A DNA stretch of 64,000 nucleotides. Source: Cyanobium usitatum str. Tous. Lineage in GTDB: Bacteria > Cyanobacteriota > Cyanobacteriia > PCC-6307 > Cyanobiaceae. A program made the translations under genes and the position numbers. The stretch spans positions 310,001 to 374,000 of the forward strand of contig NZ_OY986431.1 of the NCBI RefSeq assembly GCF_963920485.1, written 5' to 3'. Shown here piece by piece: positions 20,631-32,808 of this stretch. Position 1 is the first letter of the stretch, and the number at the start of each line of letters is the position of its first letter. The notes under the pieces are model-generated. The model was not told where the DNA came from. It worked only from the letters and a program-made list of their open reading frames with translations, and ran no database searches.

Positions 20631-21950
20631 ATGTTCGATCCGTCCACCTTCGCCCAGCGCCGTCAGCGCTTCTTCGCCCAGCTCGGGGAAGCTGCTGCCG
20701 TGATTCCGGCTGCTGCGCTGGTGACCCATCACGCCGACTGCGAGTGGCCCTTCCGCCAAAACAGCGACTTTTGGTATCTCACTGGTTTTGATGAACCCGA
20801 GGCGGTGGCCCTGTTTTTGCCCCATCGGCCCGAGGGTGAGCGCTACGTGCTGTTTGTGCAGCCCCGCGAGGCCAGCGCCGAGGTTTGGAATGGTTTCCGT
20901 TGGGGTACGGAAGGCGCCGTGGCCGAGTTTGGCGCCGACCTAGCCCACCCGCGCAGCGAGCTAGAGCAGCGCTTGCCCGACTACCTCAGGGGCGCTGAGG
21001 GCATCGCCTTTCGCGTTGGCAAGCACCCGAAGGTGGAGCCGCTGGTGCTGGCGGCTTGGGCCGCCCAGCTCGACCGAGCCCCCCGCAGCGGCCGGGCCGC
21101 CCTGGGCCTGGTGGCCCCCTGTCCGCTGCTGCACGAGCTGAGGCTGCGCAAGGGCCCCGAGGAGCTGGAGCGTATGCGCGAGGCGGCGCGAATCTCGGCC
21201 GAGGCCCACGAGCTGGCTCGTCAAGTGGTTCGGCCTGGCCTCAATGAGCGGCAGGTGCAGGCCGTGATTGAGCAGCACTTCCTCGAGCAGGGTGCCCGTG
21301 GCCCGGCCTACGGCACGATCGTGGCCGGCGGCGACAACGCCTGCGTGTTGCACTACATCGCCAACAACGCCCCGCTGAACGACGGCGATCTTCTGTTGAT
21401 CGATGCCGGTTGCTCCTTAGCCGATTACTACAACGGCGACATCACCCGCAGCTTCCCGATCAACGGTCGCTTCAGTGGTGAGCAGCGCGCCCTCTACGAG
21501 CTGGTGCTTGCGGCCCAGGAGGCGGCGGTGGCCTCGGTGGCCCCGGGCTTCAGCGCTGAAGGGGTGCATGAGACCGCCCTGCGGGTGCTGGTGGCTGGCC
21601 TGCTGGACCTAGGGCTTCTGGCCGGATCCCTTGATGGGGTGATCGAGCAGGGGGCCTACCGCCACCTCTACATGCACCGCACCGGCCACTGGCTGGGCCT
21701 TGATGTTCACGATGTGGGGGCCTATCGCCTCGGTGAGCACCACGTGGAGCTGGAGCCGGGCATGGTGCTCACCGTGGAGCCGGGTCTCTACGTGAGCGAT
21801 CGGCTGCCGGTGCCAGAGGGCCAGCCGGAGATCGAAGCGCGCTGGAAGGGCATCGGCATTCGCATCGAAGACGATGTGGCCGTGACCAGCCACGGCCATG
21901 AAAATCTCACCGCCGCTGCCCTGAAGTCTCCGGCGGCGCTGGAGCGCTGA
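20631..21950 (+). CDS. pepP: Xaa-Pro aminopeptidase (aminopeptidase P)
   Basis: It removes an N-terminal residue preceding proline. The N-terminal creatinase-like domain (about 1-170) contains NSDFWYLTGF. The pita-bread catalytic domain carries the metal ligands in IDAGCSLADYYNGDITR, HRTGHWLGLDVHD, TVEPGLYV and GIGIRIEDD. All five ligands are present, so the enzyme should be active as a dinuclear Mn enzyme. It has 439 residues, close to the family norm, and is divergent from the CNNM gene. Confidence 0.95.
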   Translation: MFDPSTFAQRRQRFFAQLGEAAAVIPAAALVTHHADCEWPFRQNSDFWYLTGFDEPEAVALFLPHRPEGERYVLFVQPREASAEVWNGFRWGTEGAVAEFGADLAHPRSELEQRLPDYLRGAEGIAFRVGKHPKVEPLVLAAWAAQLDRAPRSGRAALGLVAPCPLLHELRLRKGPEELERMREAARISAEAHELARQVVRPGLNERQVQAVIEQHFLEQGARGPAYGTIVAGGDNACVLHYIANNAPLNDGDLLLIDAGCSLADYYNGDITRSFPINGRFSGEQRALYELVLAAQEAAVASVAPGFSAEGVHETALRVLVAGLLDLGLLAGSLDGVIEQGAYRHLYMHRTGHWLGLDVHDVGAYRLGEHHVELEPGMVLTVEPGLYVSDRLPVPEGQPEIEARWKGIGIRIEDDVAVTSHGHENLTAAALKSPAALER

Positions 21951-21971
21951 GGCTTAGGGCTGGGCAGGGCA

Positions 21972-22757
21972 TCAGCCCAGCAGCGGCAGCAGCATCTCCA
22001 GCAGGTTGGCCGTGCAGGGAATCACCGCGTCGGCGCCGGCCTGCAGCAGCTTGGCCTCGTAGGCAGCCCGTTGCTCAGGCTGGCCGTGCAGATGGGGTGG
22101 CGCTACCGCCAAGCTCAAGAAGCGCTGAGCGGGGCACTGGCCGCGGGCGCGCTGCACGGTGAGCACATCGGCCACCGTGTCGCCCAGGTAAACCACCGGC
22201 GCTGCGCCAGCCCCCAGGCTCTCGCCAGCTAATCGGCTGGCTAGCTGCAGCAAGCCGGTGGGATCGGGCTTGTCGGGCGCATCGCCCATGGCGATCAGGG
22301 GTGGATTGGAGAGCACCAGGCGGGTTTCCAGCACGTAATGGCAGGAGGGGGGCTCAGCGCCACTCACGAAGCCGTAGGCCAGACCTGCAGCCTCCAGAGC
22401 GCCAAAAAAGGCTTGCTGCACAAGTAGGGGCTCGTCGCGGATGAAGCCCCGCCACTGGCCCGGATCGCCGGCGGGATCGCCGCCGAAATAGAAGCCTTCG
22501 AACACCGCCACCAGCTCCTCAAACGCCGGCAGGGGGGTATGGCCAATGCGGCGCAGCAGCTCCATCGAGGCCTGCCAGTCGTTGTTCCAGCTTCCTTCGC
22601 TTTTGAGGCCGTCTATGGCGGCGGGCTCGGGACGCTGGCCATGGAAGTGGTGCACCGTTTCGACGATTGCCCGGCGGTAGCTGGCGCTCACATCGCGGAT
22701 CACGCCATCGATGTCGAACAGCACGACGGCCCGGGGCGGAGAGGCAGAAAGGGGCAT
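21972..22757 (-). CDS. HAD-superfamily subfamily IA phosphatase (TIGR01548-like)
   Basis: The nucleophile motif is LFDIDGVIRDVSASYR, with Asp-x-Asp intact. Motif II Ser lies in GFVSGAEPPSC, motif III Lys in APDKPDPTG and motif IV in VYLGDTVADV. The cap-domain pattern fits the TIGR01548 group found in cyanobacteria and archaea, of unproved substrate. ATG at 22757 is chosen over TTG 22760. It lies 12 bases after the transaldolase-like gene on the same strand, suggesting an operon acting on sugar phosphates (inference). Confidence 0.85.
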   Translation of the reverse strand: MPLSASPPRAVVLFDIDGVIRDVSASYRRAIVETVHHFHGQRPEPAAIDGLKSEGSWNNDWQASMELLRRIGHTPLPAFEELVAVFEGFYFGGDPAGDPGQWRGFIRDEPLLVQQAFFGALEAAGLAYGFVSGAEPPSCHYVLETRLVLSNPPLIAMGDAPDKPDPTGLLQLASRLAGESLGAGAAPVVYLGDTVADVLTVQRARGQCPAQRFLSLAVAPPHLHGQPEQRAAYEAKLLQAGADAVIPCTANLLEMLLPLLG

Positions 22758-22769
22758 CAAGATTGGCTT

Positions 22770-23429
22770 TTAGGAACGGGCATCGCTTTCAAACTGGACG
22801 CTGGCTGCAGCGGTGGCCTCACTGCCGAACAGTTCTGCTGCCAGTGCCGGGCTGATCGTGAAGGTGTTCAGCCCTTCAGCGGCCAGGCGGTTGAGTTCGC
22901 TGGGCTGGCGCAAGCTGGCCACCAGCAGCCGCACGCTGGAGCCGAGCCCCTCAATACATCTCTGCATGGTGACCACTTCGGCTACCCCATCGCGCCCCTG
23001 ATCCTGGATGCGGCCCAGGTAGGGGGCGATGTATTGGACTCCCAGGGCCGCGGCGATCAGCACCTGGTGGGGCTCGTAGCAGGCGGTGAAGGTGACGGCA
23101 ACGCCGGCGCCAATCAGCTCCCGGGCAACCGCTGCTCCCTGCTGGGTCACCGGTAGCTTCACGGCGATGTGGCCGGGTGCCAGGGCCGCCAGTGCCTGGC
23201 CGCAGCGCAGCATGTCTGCCGTGGTGGCGCCCCATGCCTGCAGGTGGAGTTCGGCGATGCCAAGGGCTAGGGCCGTGTGGCTAAGGGCTGCCAGGCTGTC
23301 GAGGCTGCAGGGCTGGGCGGCCCGGCGCAGCAGAGTGGGGTTGGTCGTTACCCCGTGAAATAGGCCGCTGGGCAGCCACTGCTGCCAGGCTTTGGGATCG
23401 GCCGAATCGAGGAACAGGCGCAGGGCCAT
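22770..23429 (-). CDS. Transaldolase/fructose-6-phosphate aldolase-like protein
   Basis: A short TIM barrel of 219 residues, the size of the FSA/TalC group rather than classical transaldolase. It starts RLFLDSADPKAW. It has GVTTNPTLLRR, the Schiff-base lysine candidate in HIAVKLPVTQQG, the YIAPYLGRIQDQG segment and a late FTISPAL. It could be a C3-transferring aldolase, but the exact substrate is not predictable. The genome presumably also has a full transaldolase elsewhere. Confidence 0.82.
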   Translation of the reverse strand: MALRLFLDSADPKAWQQWLPSGLFHGVTTNPTLLRRAAQPCSLDSLAALSHTALALGIAELHLQAWGATTADMLRCGQALAALAPGHIAVKLPVTQQGAAVARELIGAGVAVTFTACYEPHQVLIAAALGVQYIAPYLGRIQDQGRDGVAEVVTMQRCIEGLGSSVRLLVASLRQPSELNRLAAEGLNTFTISPALAAELFGSEATAAASVQFESDARS

Positions 23430-23431
23430 AG

Positions 23432-23983
<552 letters not shown>

Positions 23984-24039
23984 TCGGCGGTGGTTTATTA
24001 AGTTTGAGTTATTTGCAGTAGTTAAAAATATATTTATTG

Positions 24040-24063
24040 GCACTCCGCGAGGAGTGCTTTTTT
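24040..24063 (+). terminator. Rho-independent terminator after the PSRP-3 gene
   Basis: A perfect 7-bp stem (GCACTCC / GGAGTGC) is closed by a GCGA tetraloop and followed by six T. It sits about 57 bases past the PSRP-3 stop. Confidence 0.88.
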
Positions 24064-24097
24064 ATGAATCATTTTGCTCATTAATAGCAAGATCATG

Positions 24098-24139
24098 AAA
24101 AATCCGGATGCCAACCCTTGGCCTCGGGTGGCATCCGGA
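24098..24139 (-). terminator. Rho-independent terminator after the atpD-atpC operon
   Basis: The arms TCCGGATGCCA-(A)-CCC and GGGTGGCATCCGGA pair over 14 bp with a single bulged A. On the minus strand the hairpin is followed by five T (24102-24098). It ends the beta-epsilon transcript and faces the PSRP-3 terminator. Confidence 0.82.
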
Positions 24140-24150
24140 ATGAAATTATT

Positions 24151-24200
24151 TAAAAACTAGGCTGTTTAAAAACCTAGGCTGGTTGAAAACCTAGGTTTTA
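24151..24200. repeat. Three tandem 16-17 bp AT-rich units with a CCTAGG core
   Basis: Units start at 24151, 24167 and 24184 and read TAAAAACTAGGCTGTT, TAAAAACCTAGGCTGGT and TGAAAACCTAGGTTTTA. The third contains the perfect 14-bp palindrome AAAACCTAGGTTTT (24186-24199). They sit in the 3' untranslated region between the epsilon stop and the operon terminator. Function unknown; they may be a small slipped-strand duplication or an RNA structure. Confidence 0.6.
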
Positions 24201-24205
24201 AAAAG

Positions 24206-24613
24206 TTAGCTTGCCTTGCTGGCTTGGAAGCGGGCGCGAGACGAAGCCAGTGCTTGCTGGGCTTTCACCTTGTCTGGGCTGGCTGGCTTGCCCTCAAACG
24301 CAGCTGCTGCCGTTTGGGCAGCCTCAAAGGCAGCCTCGGCGGATGCGGCATTAATTGAGCTACCCAGCTCAGCGGCATTCACCAAAACGGTGACCTCGTC
24401 GGCCTCCACTTCGGCAAAACCACCCATCAGGGCGATCGTTGACCAAGCGCCGCCGGAGCGCAGACGCATTACGCCCGTATCCAGGGCTGCCAGCATGGTG
24501 ACGTGGCCAGGCAGGATACCTACCTGCCCAGTGGTACTTGGCAGGATCACCTCTTCGGCGGTTCCATCAAAAACGCTCTGATCAGGGGCCAGAACGCGGA
24601 GGGTGAGACTCAT
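24206..24613 (-). CDS. atpC: ATP synthase subunit epsilon
   Basis: Epsilon joins gamma to the c-ring and can inhibit ATP hydrolysis. The N-terminal beta-sandwich includes EEVILPSTTGQVGILPGHVTML and the C-terminal helical pair is Ala-rich (AAFEAAQTAAAAFEG). The 135 residues are normal. It is the second gene of the beta-epsilon operon, 29 bases after beta. Cyanobacterial naming uses atpE. Confidence 0.95.
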   Translation of the reverse strand: MSLTLRVLAPDQSVFDGTAEEVILPSTTGQVGILPGHVTMLAALDTGVMRLRSGGAWSTIALMGGFAEVEADEVTVLVNAAELGSSINAASAEAAFEAAQTAAAAFEGKPASPDKVKAQQALASSRARFQASKAS

Positions 24614-24642
24614 GGGTAGGGGTCCTCAGGGAAAAGCAGGAA

Positions 24643-26136
<1,494 letters not shown>

Positions 26137-26267
26137 TCAGCCCGCCTGAAGCGGCGCAACCTTACCACTGCGACAGGCGCACTTGGTTGCCCCAGGCCTG
26201 TACGCATCGGGCGGTTCGGTCACCCGCACAGCCAGGGGCTGGGCAGGAATAGGAAGGGCGGCATAGG

Positions 26268-26294
26268 TTGGCACTCGTTGAGCTCGAGTGCTAA
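26268..26294 (+). promoter_or_regulatory. CIRCE operator of the groES-groEL operon (HrcA site)
   Basis: The sequence TTGGCACTC, nine bases, then GAGTGCTAA matches the CIRCE consensus (TTAGCACTC-N9-GAGTGCTAA) with one mismatch. It lies 77 bases before the groES ATG. The heat-shock repressor HrcA binds this element in cyanobacteria and many other bacteria, so heat-inducible control of groESL is expected. The same intergenic region must also hold the beta-epsilon promoter. Confidence 0.93.
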
Positions 26295-26370
26295 ATCGCC
26301 TCTCAGGCCCACTCCAGTTCACTGTTCTGTGGCGTCTCAGGCGCCATGTCATTGCTCTCGCAATCCATCC

Positions 26371-26682
26371 ATGGCTGCTGTTTCTCTCAGCGTCTCCACG
26401 GTTAAGCCCCTTGGAGATCGCATTTTTATCAAGGTGTCCGAATCGGAGGAGAAGACCGCCGGCGGCATCCTTCTGCCCGACACCGCCAAGGAAAAGCCCC
26501 AGGTGGGCGAGGTGGTGCAGATCGGCCCCGGCAAGCGCAACGACGACGGCAGCCGCCAGGCTCCTGAAGTCAGCGTTGGCGACAAGGTGCTCTACAGCAA
26601 GTACGCCGGTACCGACATCAAGCTCGGCAGCGACGAGTTTGTGCTGCTTTCCGAGAAGGACATCCTCGCCATCGTCAACTGA
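26371..26682 (+). CDS. groES: Co-chaperonin GroES
   Basis: GroES caps the GroEL cage during folding in the cytosol. The 103 residues carry the family pattern [27 protein letters not shown], the mobile loop and [15 protein letters not shown] 26371 gives the usual N-terminus. The frame is open upstream to 26278, overlapping CIRCE, so that longer start is rejected. It is followed by groEL after 51 bases. Confidence 0.97.
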   Translation: MAAVSLSVSTVKPLGDRIFIKVSESEEKTAGGILLPDTAKEKPQVGEVVQIGPGKRNDDGSRQAPEVSVGDKVLYSKYAGTDIKLGSDEFVLLSEKDILAIVN

Positions 26683-26700
26683 CGACTGGCCGATTACTGA

Positions 26701-28368
<1,668 letters not shown>

Positions 28369-28418
28369 TTCCCTTCGGGGATCCGAGCCGAATTGTCTAA
28401 TCTCAAATCTGATTAATC

Positions 28419-28444
28419 GGGAGGGCTTCGGCCCTCCCTTTTTT
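28419..28444 (+). terminator. Rho-independent terminator of groESL
   Basis: A perfect 8-bp stem GGGAGGGC / GCCCTCCC is capped by the stable TTCG tetraloop and followed by six T. It is a strong, textbook-shaped terminator 50 bases after the groEL stop. Confidence 0.95.
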
Positions 28445-28489
28445 GTGCTCTAGATAGGCAGAACCGATTGGCTACCTAATTAAGCGTGT

Positions 28490-28978
28490 TCAGGCTTTGG
28501 CTGGCTTGAAGTTGAGGGCTGCGCCGTTGTTGCAGTAGCGCTTGCCAGTGGGCTTAGGGCCGTCGTCAAACACGTGGCCCTGATGGCCACCGCAGCGCTT
28601 GCAGTGGTATTCGGTGCGAGGCACGATCAACTTGAAGTCCACCTTGGTGGCGATCCCGTTGGGCAGCGGTTGCCAGAAGCTGGGCCAGCCGGTGCCGCTC
28701 TCGTATTTGGCCTTGGAGCTAAACAGGGGCAGGGCGCAGCCAGCACAAACGAAAGTGCCTGGGCGTTTTTCGCTGTTTAAGGGGCTGGAGAAGGGCCGTT
28801 CGGTGCCCTCCTGGCGCAGCACGTTGTAGGCGGCTGGGTTGAGACGTTGCTTCCAGCTGGCTTCGCTGAGTTGCCAGGCTGGATCTTGGGCCTTGGAAGC
28901 TGCTTCGGCTCGGGAGACGCCAGTGAAAAAGGCGCCCAGGCTTGATCCCAGGGCTACCAGCAGATTGCGTCGCGGCAT
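28490..28978 (-). CDS. msrB: Peptide-methionine (R)-S-oxide reductase with export signal
   Basis: MsrB repairs R-methionine sulfoxide. Zinc ligands are two CxxC pairs (CAGC, CKRC). The catalytic cysteine is in GKRYCNNGAALNF, where most MsrB have RYCxNS/GAAL. GTGWPSFWQPL is the substrate-site signature. ATG 28978 gives 162 residues starting MPRRNLLVALGSSLGAFFTGV and an AEA-like cleavage site, so the enzyme looks Tat- or Sec-exported rather than cytosolic. Upstream in-frame codons (to 29113) would overlap secG and lack family similarity. Confidence 0.93.
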   Translation of the reverse strand: MPRRNLLVALGSSLGAFFTGVSRAEAASKAQDPAWQLSEASWKQRLNPAAYNVLRQEGTERPFSSPLNSEKRPGTFVCAGCALPLFSSKAKYESGTGWPSFWQPLPNGIATKVDFKLIVPRTEYHCKRCGGHQGHVFDDGPKPTGKRYCNNGAALNFKPAKA

Positions 28979-28991
28979 TGGGGTCACAGAC

Positions 28992-29222
28992 CTAACCGAG
29001 CCAGCCGGCGCTGAGCACAACGGCCAGGCCAAGAAAAATTGCCAGCAATGTCCAGCTGATGCGGTTGAGGGTGGCTTCGGCGCTACGGGCACTAGTGAAC
29101 ATCGAACCGCCACTAGCGGCTAGCCCGCCCATGCCATCGCCCTTGGGGCTGTGTAGCAGCACGCTGATGATCAGCAGAACGCCACTGCCAATCCACATCC
29201 ACGACAAAACGGAAGTGATCAT
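28992..29222 (-). CDS. secG: Preprotein translocase subunit SecG
   Basis: A 76-residue SecYEG component with two membrane helices (WMWIGSGVLLIISVLLH and TLLAIFLGLAVVLSAG) and the conserved loop HSPKGDGMGGLAASGGSMFTS. The Shine-Dalgarno AAGGAGG directly precedes the ATG. It lies between gpmI and msrB on the same strand, a common cyanobacterial pairing with gpmI. Confidence 0.95.
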   Translation of the reverse strand: MITSVLSWMWIGSGVLLIISVLLHSPKGDGMGGLAASGGSMFTSARSAEATLNRISWTLLAIFLGLAVVLSAGWLG

Positions 29223-29245
29223 GGGCCTCCTTGAATAGGGGCAGG

Positions 29246-30904
29246 CTAAACGCCCAGGGACTGGGGGATGGGACTGGCTTCGGCTGCGGTGCCAGTTGCC
29301 AGGATCAGTGATTCACCGCTCATAGTTGCGGGCTTGGGCAGGTGCAAGATCTCGAGCAGGGTCGGGGCGATGTCGGCTAGGCCGCCATGGTCACGCAGTG
29401 ACACGTTGGTGCCGTGGCCGGGCAACTTGCGTTTCTCGCCCTCCACCAAAATCACCGGCACGGGATTTGTGGTGTGAGCCGTCCAGGGGCGACCATCTGG
29501 GCCCTCCATCACTTCAGCATTGCCGTGGTCTGCGGTGATCAGCAGCGTGCCCCCCATGCGGTTGGTGGCCTCCATCAGCTTTCCTACGCAGGTGTCGACA
29601 GTGGTGATTGCTTCAGTGGTGGCATCCATTTTGCCGGTGTGCCCCACCATGTCTGGATTGGCGTAATTGATTACAACCAACGAGTAAATTCCCTTTTTGA
29701 TTGCGGCAATACAGCTTTCAGTGAGTTCGCCGGCGGACATTGCCGGGGATAGGTCGTAGGTGGCCACCCGCGGCGAGGGGACTAGGTGGCGATCTTCACC
29801 AGGGAAGGCTTGCTCAATTCCCCCATTCATGAAATAGGTGACGTGAGGATATTTTTCGGTTTCAGCTGTGCGGAACTGGCGCAGCCCCGATTTCGACACC
29901 ACTTGGCCCAGCAGGCCATCGAGAGATTCGGGCGGGAAAGCTACCGCTACGGGCAGGCCCTTTTCATATTGGGTGAAGGTGACCACATCCAGGGGGGCTT
30001 GGCGCTGCCGGGCGAAGTCGTCAAATTCCGGCAAAACCAGGGCGCGGATCAATTGGCGCACTCGGTCGGGCCGGAAGTTGAAACACACCAGAGCGTCTCC
30101 GCTCTTGATCAATCCCTCCGCCAATCGCAACGGTTCGAGGAATTCGTCGCCGATCTCTTGGGCGTAGGAGGCGTGGATGGCGTTGACCGGGCTGAGCTCG
30201 GATATCTCGCTTGGTTCGGTTAAGAGTCGATAGGCCTTTTCGGTGCGGTCCCAGCGGTTATCGCGATCCATGGCCCAGTAGCGGCCGCAGAGGGTGGCGA
30301 TACGGCCGACGCCGGCTCGGCTGATCTGCTCTTGAACCTGGGTGACGAATCGGGGGGCACTGCTCGGGTCCGTGTCCCGGCCATCGGTGATCACGTGGAT
30401 GCAGACATCCTTGAGACCGCGGCTCGCGGCCCATTGCAACAACCCCCCTAAATGGGTGATGTGACTGTGAACGCCCCCATCGGAGCACAGGCCGATCAGG
30501 TGCAGGCAGCCGCCCTTGAGCAGGAGGCCGTCGGCTAAGGCATTGAGGGCAGGGTTGGCGGCCAGGCTGCCGTCCTTGACGGCTTGGCTGATCCTCACCA
30601 GCTCCTGGCGAATGATTCGACCGGAGCCGATGGTGAGATGGCCTACCTCGGAGTTGCCCATCTGATGATCCGGCAGCCCGACTGCGGCGCCGCTGGCCTC
30701 TATCAATGTGTGGGGATAGGCGTGCCAGAGGGCATCCATGACCGGGGTGCTAGCAGCACGAATGGCGTTGTGATCGGCTTCATGGCTGTAGCCCCAGCCA
30801 TCCAGGATGGCGAGTACAACCGGGGCCACAGAGGATGAAGCCCGGGAGGCCGACGCTGGCCCTGGCGCCAGGGTGGATTGCTGCTGGGAGGGAATAGTCG
30901 TCAC
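29246..30904 (-). CDS. gpmI: 2,3-bisphosphoglycerate-independent phosphoglycerate mutase
   Basis: It interconverts 3- and 2-phosphoglycerate with two metal ions. The catalytic serine is in [14 protein letters not shown] and metal ligands lie in [25 protein letters not shown] and ADHGNAEVM. The start is GTG at 30904, giving 552 residues. The first 25 are Ser/Ala-rich and poorly conserved, so a shorter product is possible. It is cotranscribed with secG, and the 5' end overlaps the divergent pyrR leader. Confidence 0.96.
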   Translation of the reverse strand: MTTIPSQQQSTLAPGPASASRASSSVAPVVLAILDGWGYSHEADHNAIRAASTPVMDALWHAYPHTLIEASGAAVGLPDHQMGNSEVGHLTIGSGRIIRQELVRISQAVKDGSLAANPALNALADGLLLKGGCLHLIGLCSDGGVHSHITHLGGLLQWAASRGLKDVCIHVITDGRDTDPSSAPRFVTQVQEQISRAGVGRIATLCGRYWAMDRDNRWDRTEKAYRLLTEPSEISELSPVNAIHASYAQEIGDEFLEPLRLAEGLIKSGDALVCFNFRPDRVRQLIRALVLPEFDDFARQRQAPLDVVTFTQYEKGLPVAVAFPPESLDGLLGQVVSKSGLRQFRTAETEKYPHVTYFMNGGIEQAFPGEDRHLVPSPRVATYDLSPAMSAGELTESCIAAIKKGIYSLVVINYANPDMVGHTGKMDATTEAITTVDTCVGKLMEATNRMGGTLLITADHGNAEVMEGPDGRPWTAHTTNPVPVILVEGEKRKLPGHGTNVSLRDHGGLADIAPTLLEILHLPKPATMSGESLILATGTAAEASPIPQSLGV

Positions 30905-31045
30905 CCGTCTCGCCTAGCGACGTTGAACCAACGCCTTCCGAAAACCAACTTACAGTGCAAATGTGCTGCGATCCCAGCTGCTCCGCTCGGGGTCAGCCTT
31001 TGGTCACACAGCCAACCAGCCCTAGCCGACTTGCCGGATTCCCTA

Positions 31046-31582
31046 ATGCATCGGCTCGAACTGCTCTCGGCCCTGGATTTGGGCCGCACCCTTGACCGGC
31101 TTGCATCCCAGGTGATGGAAGGGGTCGTCGACAGCCGCTCCTTAGTGCTTCTCGGCATACCCACCCGTGGAGTGGCGTTGGCTGAGGTATTGGCCTCCCG
31201 CTTGGCAGTTTTAGCCGGCCATCCGATCGACCAAGGCAGTGTCGATCCCACCTTCCATCGAGATGACCTGGAGCGAGTCGGCACCCGTCTGGGCCAGCCC
31301 ACCGAGTTGCCTGTGGCGCTGGATGGGCGCCAGGTGGTGTTGGTTGATGACGTGATCTTTACGGGACGCACTGTGCGGGCGGCCCTAGAAGCCTTGCAAG
31401 CCTGGGGTCGGCCCAAGCGGGTCAGCTTGCTTGCCATGGTGGATCGCGGTCACCGGGAGTTGCCGATCCAGCCCGATTTCTGTGGGCGTGTGGTGCCCAC
31501 CAGTCGCCAAGAATCAATCCAGCTCTGCCTGCAGCAGATCGATGGCGAGGAGGGGGTGTTCCTGCTGAGGCCAGAGCTCTAG
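31046..31582 (+). CDS. pyrR: PyrR: uracil phosphoribosyltransferase / pyrimidine regulator
   Basis: PyrR proteins bind pyr mRNA in Gram-positives and have UPRT activity. The PRPP-binding signature is VVLVDDVIFTGRTVRAALEA, and ILLGIPTRGVALAE-like and MVDRGHRELPIQ segments are also conserved. ATG 31046 gives 178 residues, the normal size. The frame is open upstream to 30878, but that part overlaps the gpmI start and is not conserved. RNA-binding ability in cyanobacteria is not established, and no pyr attenuator is visible here. Confidence 0.93.
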   Translation: MHRLELLSALDLGRTLDRLASQVMEGVVDSRSLVLLGIPTRGVALAEVLASRLAVLAGHPIDQGSVDPTFHRDDLERVGTRLGQPTELPVALDGRQVVLVDDVIFTGRTVRAALEALQAWGRPKRVSLLAMVDRGHRELPIQPDFCGRVVPTSRQESIQLCLQQIDGEEGVFLLRPEL

Positions 31583-31600
31583 CGAGAGTCAGGCAAGCGA

Positions 31601-31819
31601 TCAGGCGGGAGTCAGCTCATCTGAGCGGAAATGGGCCCGAAATTTGCCGAAGGCAACCACCACCGGCAAGGTTGGGCTAATCACCCGGCCCTTCCACTCG
31701 TTGAGCACGGTGACCACCTCACCCTGTTGCCCTTTGAGATCGAAGGCGACCCCGCGGTGCTGGGGGTGGTGGTAGACGACCACGCTTTGGGAGACCTGAA
31801 CCTGATCACCTGGCTGCAT
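31601..31819 (-). CDS. ftrV: Ferredoxin-thioredoxin reductase, variable (alpha) chain
   Basis: FtrV wraps the catalytic FtrC chain that passes electrons from ferredoxin to thioredoxin. The 72 residues match the family: PGDQVQVSQSVVVYHHPQHRG, FDLKGQQGEVV and VVVAFGKFRAHFRSDEL. It is a small SH3-like beta barrel. It lies convergent to pyrR (19 bases apart) and downstream of the next hypothetical gene. Confidence 0.94.
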   Translation of the reverse strand: MQPGDQVQVSQSVVVYHHPQHRGVAFDLKGQQGEVVTVLNEWKGRVISPTLPVVVAFGKFRAHFRSDELTPA

Positions 31820-31862
31820 GGCTCCAGAGCTTCATCGCGCGGCCAATCTTGTCACGCGCCAA

Positions 31863-32705
31863 TCACCGCTTGCTGGATCGGCGCTGACAAGCCGTCTCCG
31901 GCCCGGCCTCAACCACCTGTCCACCTAGGGCGCGACAGGCCTCCTGGAACGCGGACCACTCGTCCATACCCTGGGAGATCCGTTGGCGCACCTGGGCATC
32001 GAGTTGGGTGGAGGGCACGGTGTGGGGCAGCTGGCCATGGGCGTCGTGTTCGCGCTCCTGCACTGACAAGCCTTCGATGCCCTTCTGAACCTTGGCTTGT
32101 AGGCCGCGGCTCTGGGTTTTCCACCAGGGATGGTCGATGCGGGTGAGGGCCTCGAGGGCCTCCCACCAGCGCTTTTGCTCTGTGAGGCCCTTGGCCCGCT
32201 CCAGCTGCAGCCGGTTGCGAGTCCAGTTTTCACTGAGTTTGTCGCCCAGGCTGTCGCCATTTGCCCGGTGGTCATCGCCCATCACAGCCAGGATCTTCAG
32301 GGCTCCAGGTAGGTCGCCCTCTTGGAAGCGGGTTATGGCGCGCTGCTGCAGGCTTTGCTGCCACACCAGCAGCCTTTCGCGGTCTGCTCCGCTGCCGGCA
32401 AGGGAGTTCACCAGTTGCAATTGCAACTGCAGAGCCTCGCCCCAGCGCTCCTGCTGCCAGAGCTGGGCCGCTTTGCGGCGCCGGCAGCTGCCCTGTTCGG
32501 CAGGGGCCTGCCCCCCCAGCCAGCGCAGGGCTTCGAGCTGTTCGCTGTAGCGCAGGCAGGCTTCTAGGTCACCGCTCCTTGCCGCCTGCTCCAACCGTTG
32601 CGGCAGCTGCTGCTCCCACCAGTAGGTCGCCCCAATGCCGCAGGCCACAAGACCCAGGGTGAGACCCAGCCAGAAACGGGGCAGCCTGTGGCGGCGTAGG
32701 GCCAA
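31863..32705 (-). CDS. Hypothetical membrane-anchored helical protein
   Basis: Function not recognised. One N-terminal membrane anchor (FWLGLTLGLVACGIGATYWW) is followed by about 240 mostly helical residues rich in Leu, Gln, Arg and Trp, with TPR-like spacing (RSGDLEACLRYSEQLEAL, WGEALQLQLQLVNSL, WWEALEALTRI). This looks like a TPR/solenoid scaffold facing the periplasm or lumen. The start is TTG 32705, as no ATG keeps the anchor. It is cotranscribed with ftrV. Confidence 0.6.
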   Translation of the reverse strand: MALRRHRLPRFWLGLTLGLVACGIGATYWWEQQLPQRLEQAARSGDLEACLRYSEQLEALRWLGGQAPAEQGSCRRRKAAQLWQQERWGEALQLQLQLVNSLAGSGADRERLLVWQQSLQQRAITRFQEGDLPGALKILAVMGDDHRANGDSLGDKLSENWTRNRLQLERAKGLTEQKRWWEALEALTRIDHPWWKTQSRGLQAKVQKGIEGLSVQEREHDAHGQLPHTVPSTQLDAQVRQRISQGMDEWSAFQEACRALGGQVVEAGPETACQRRSSKR

Positions 32706-32808
32706 GGCAAATACAGAAATATGAAACTTAGTTTTATGGACGCTGCGGCCGAGATGCCGTCAGCTGAGGGCAGCGCTTGCGGCGTCCACTTGGGTTTACC
32801 GCTGATTT

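Noticed and set aside
26278-26370. Longer GroES start
   Set aside because: The extra 31 residues overlap the CIRCE element and have no family similarity.
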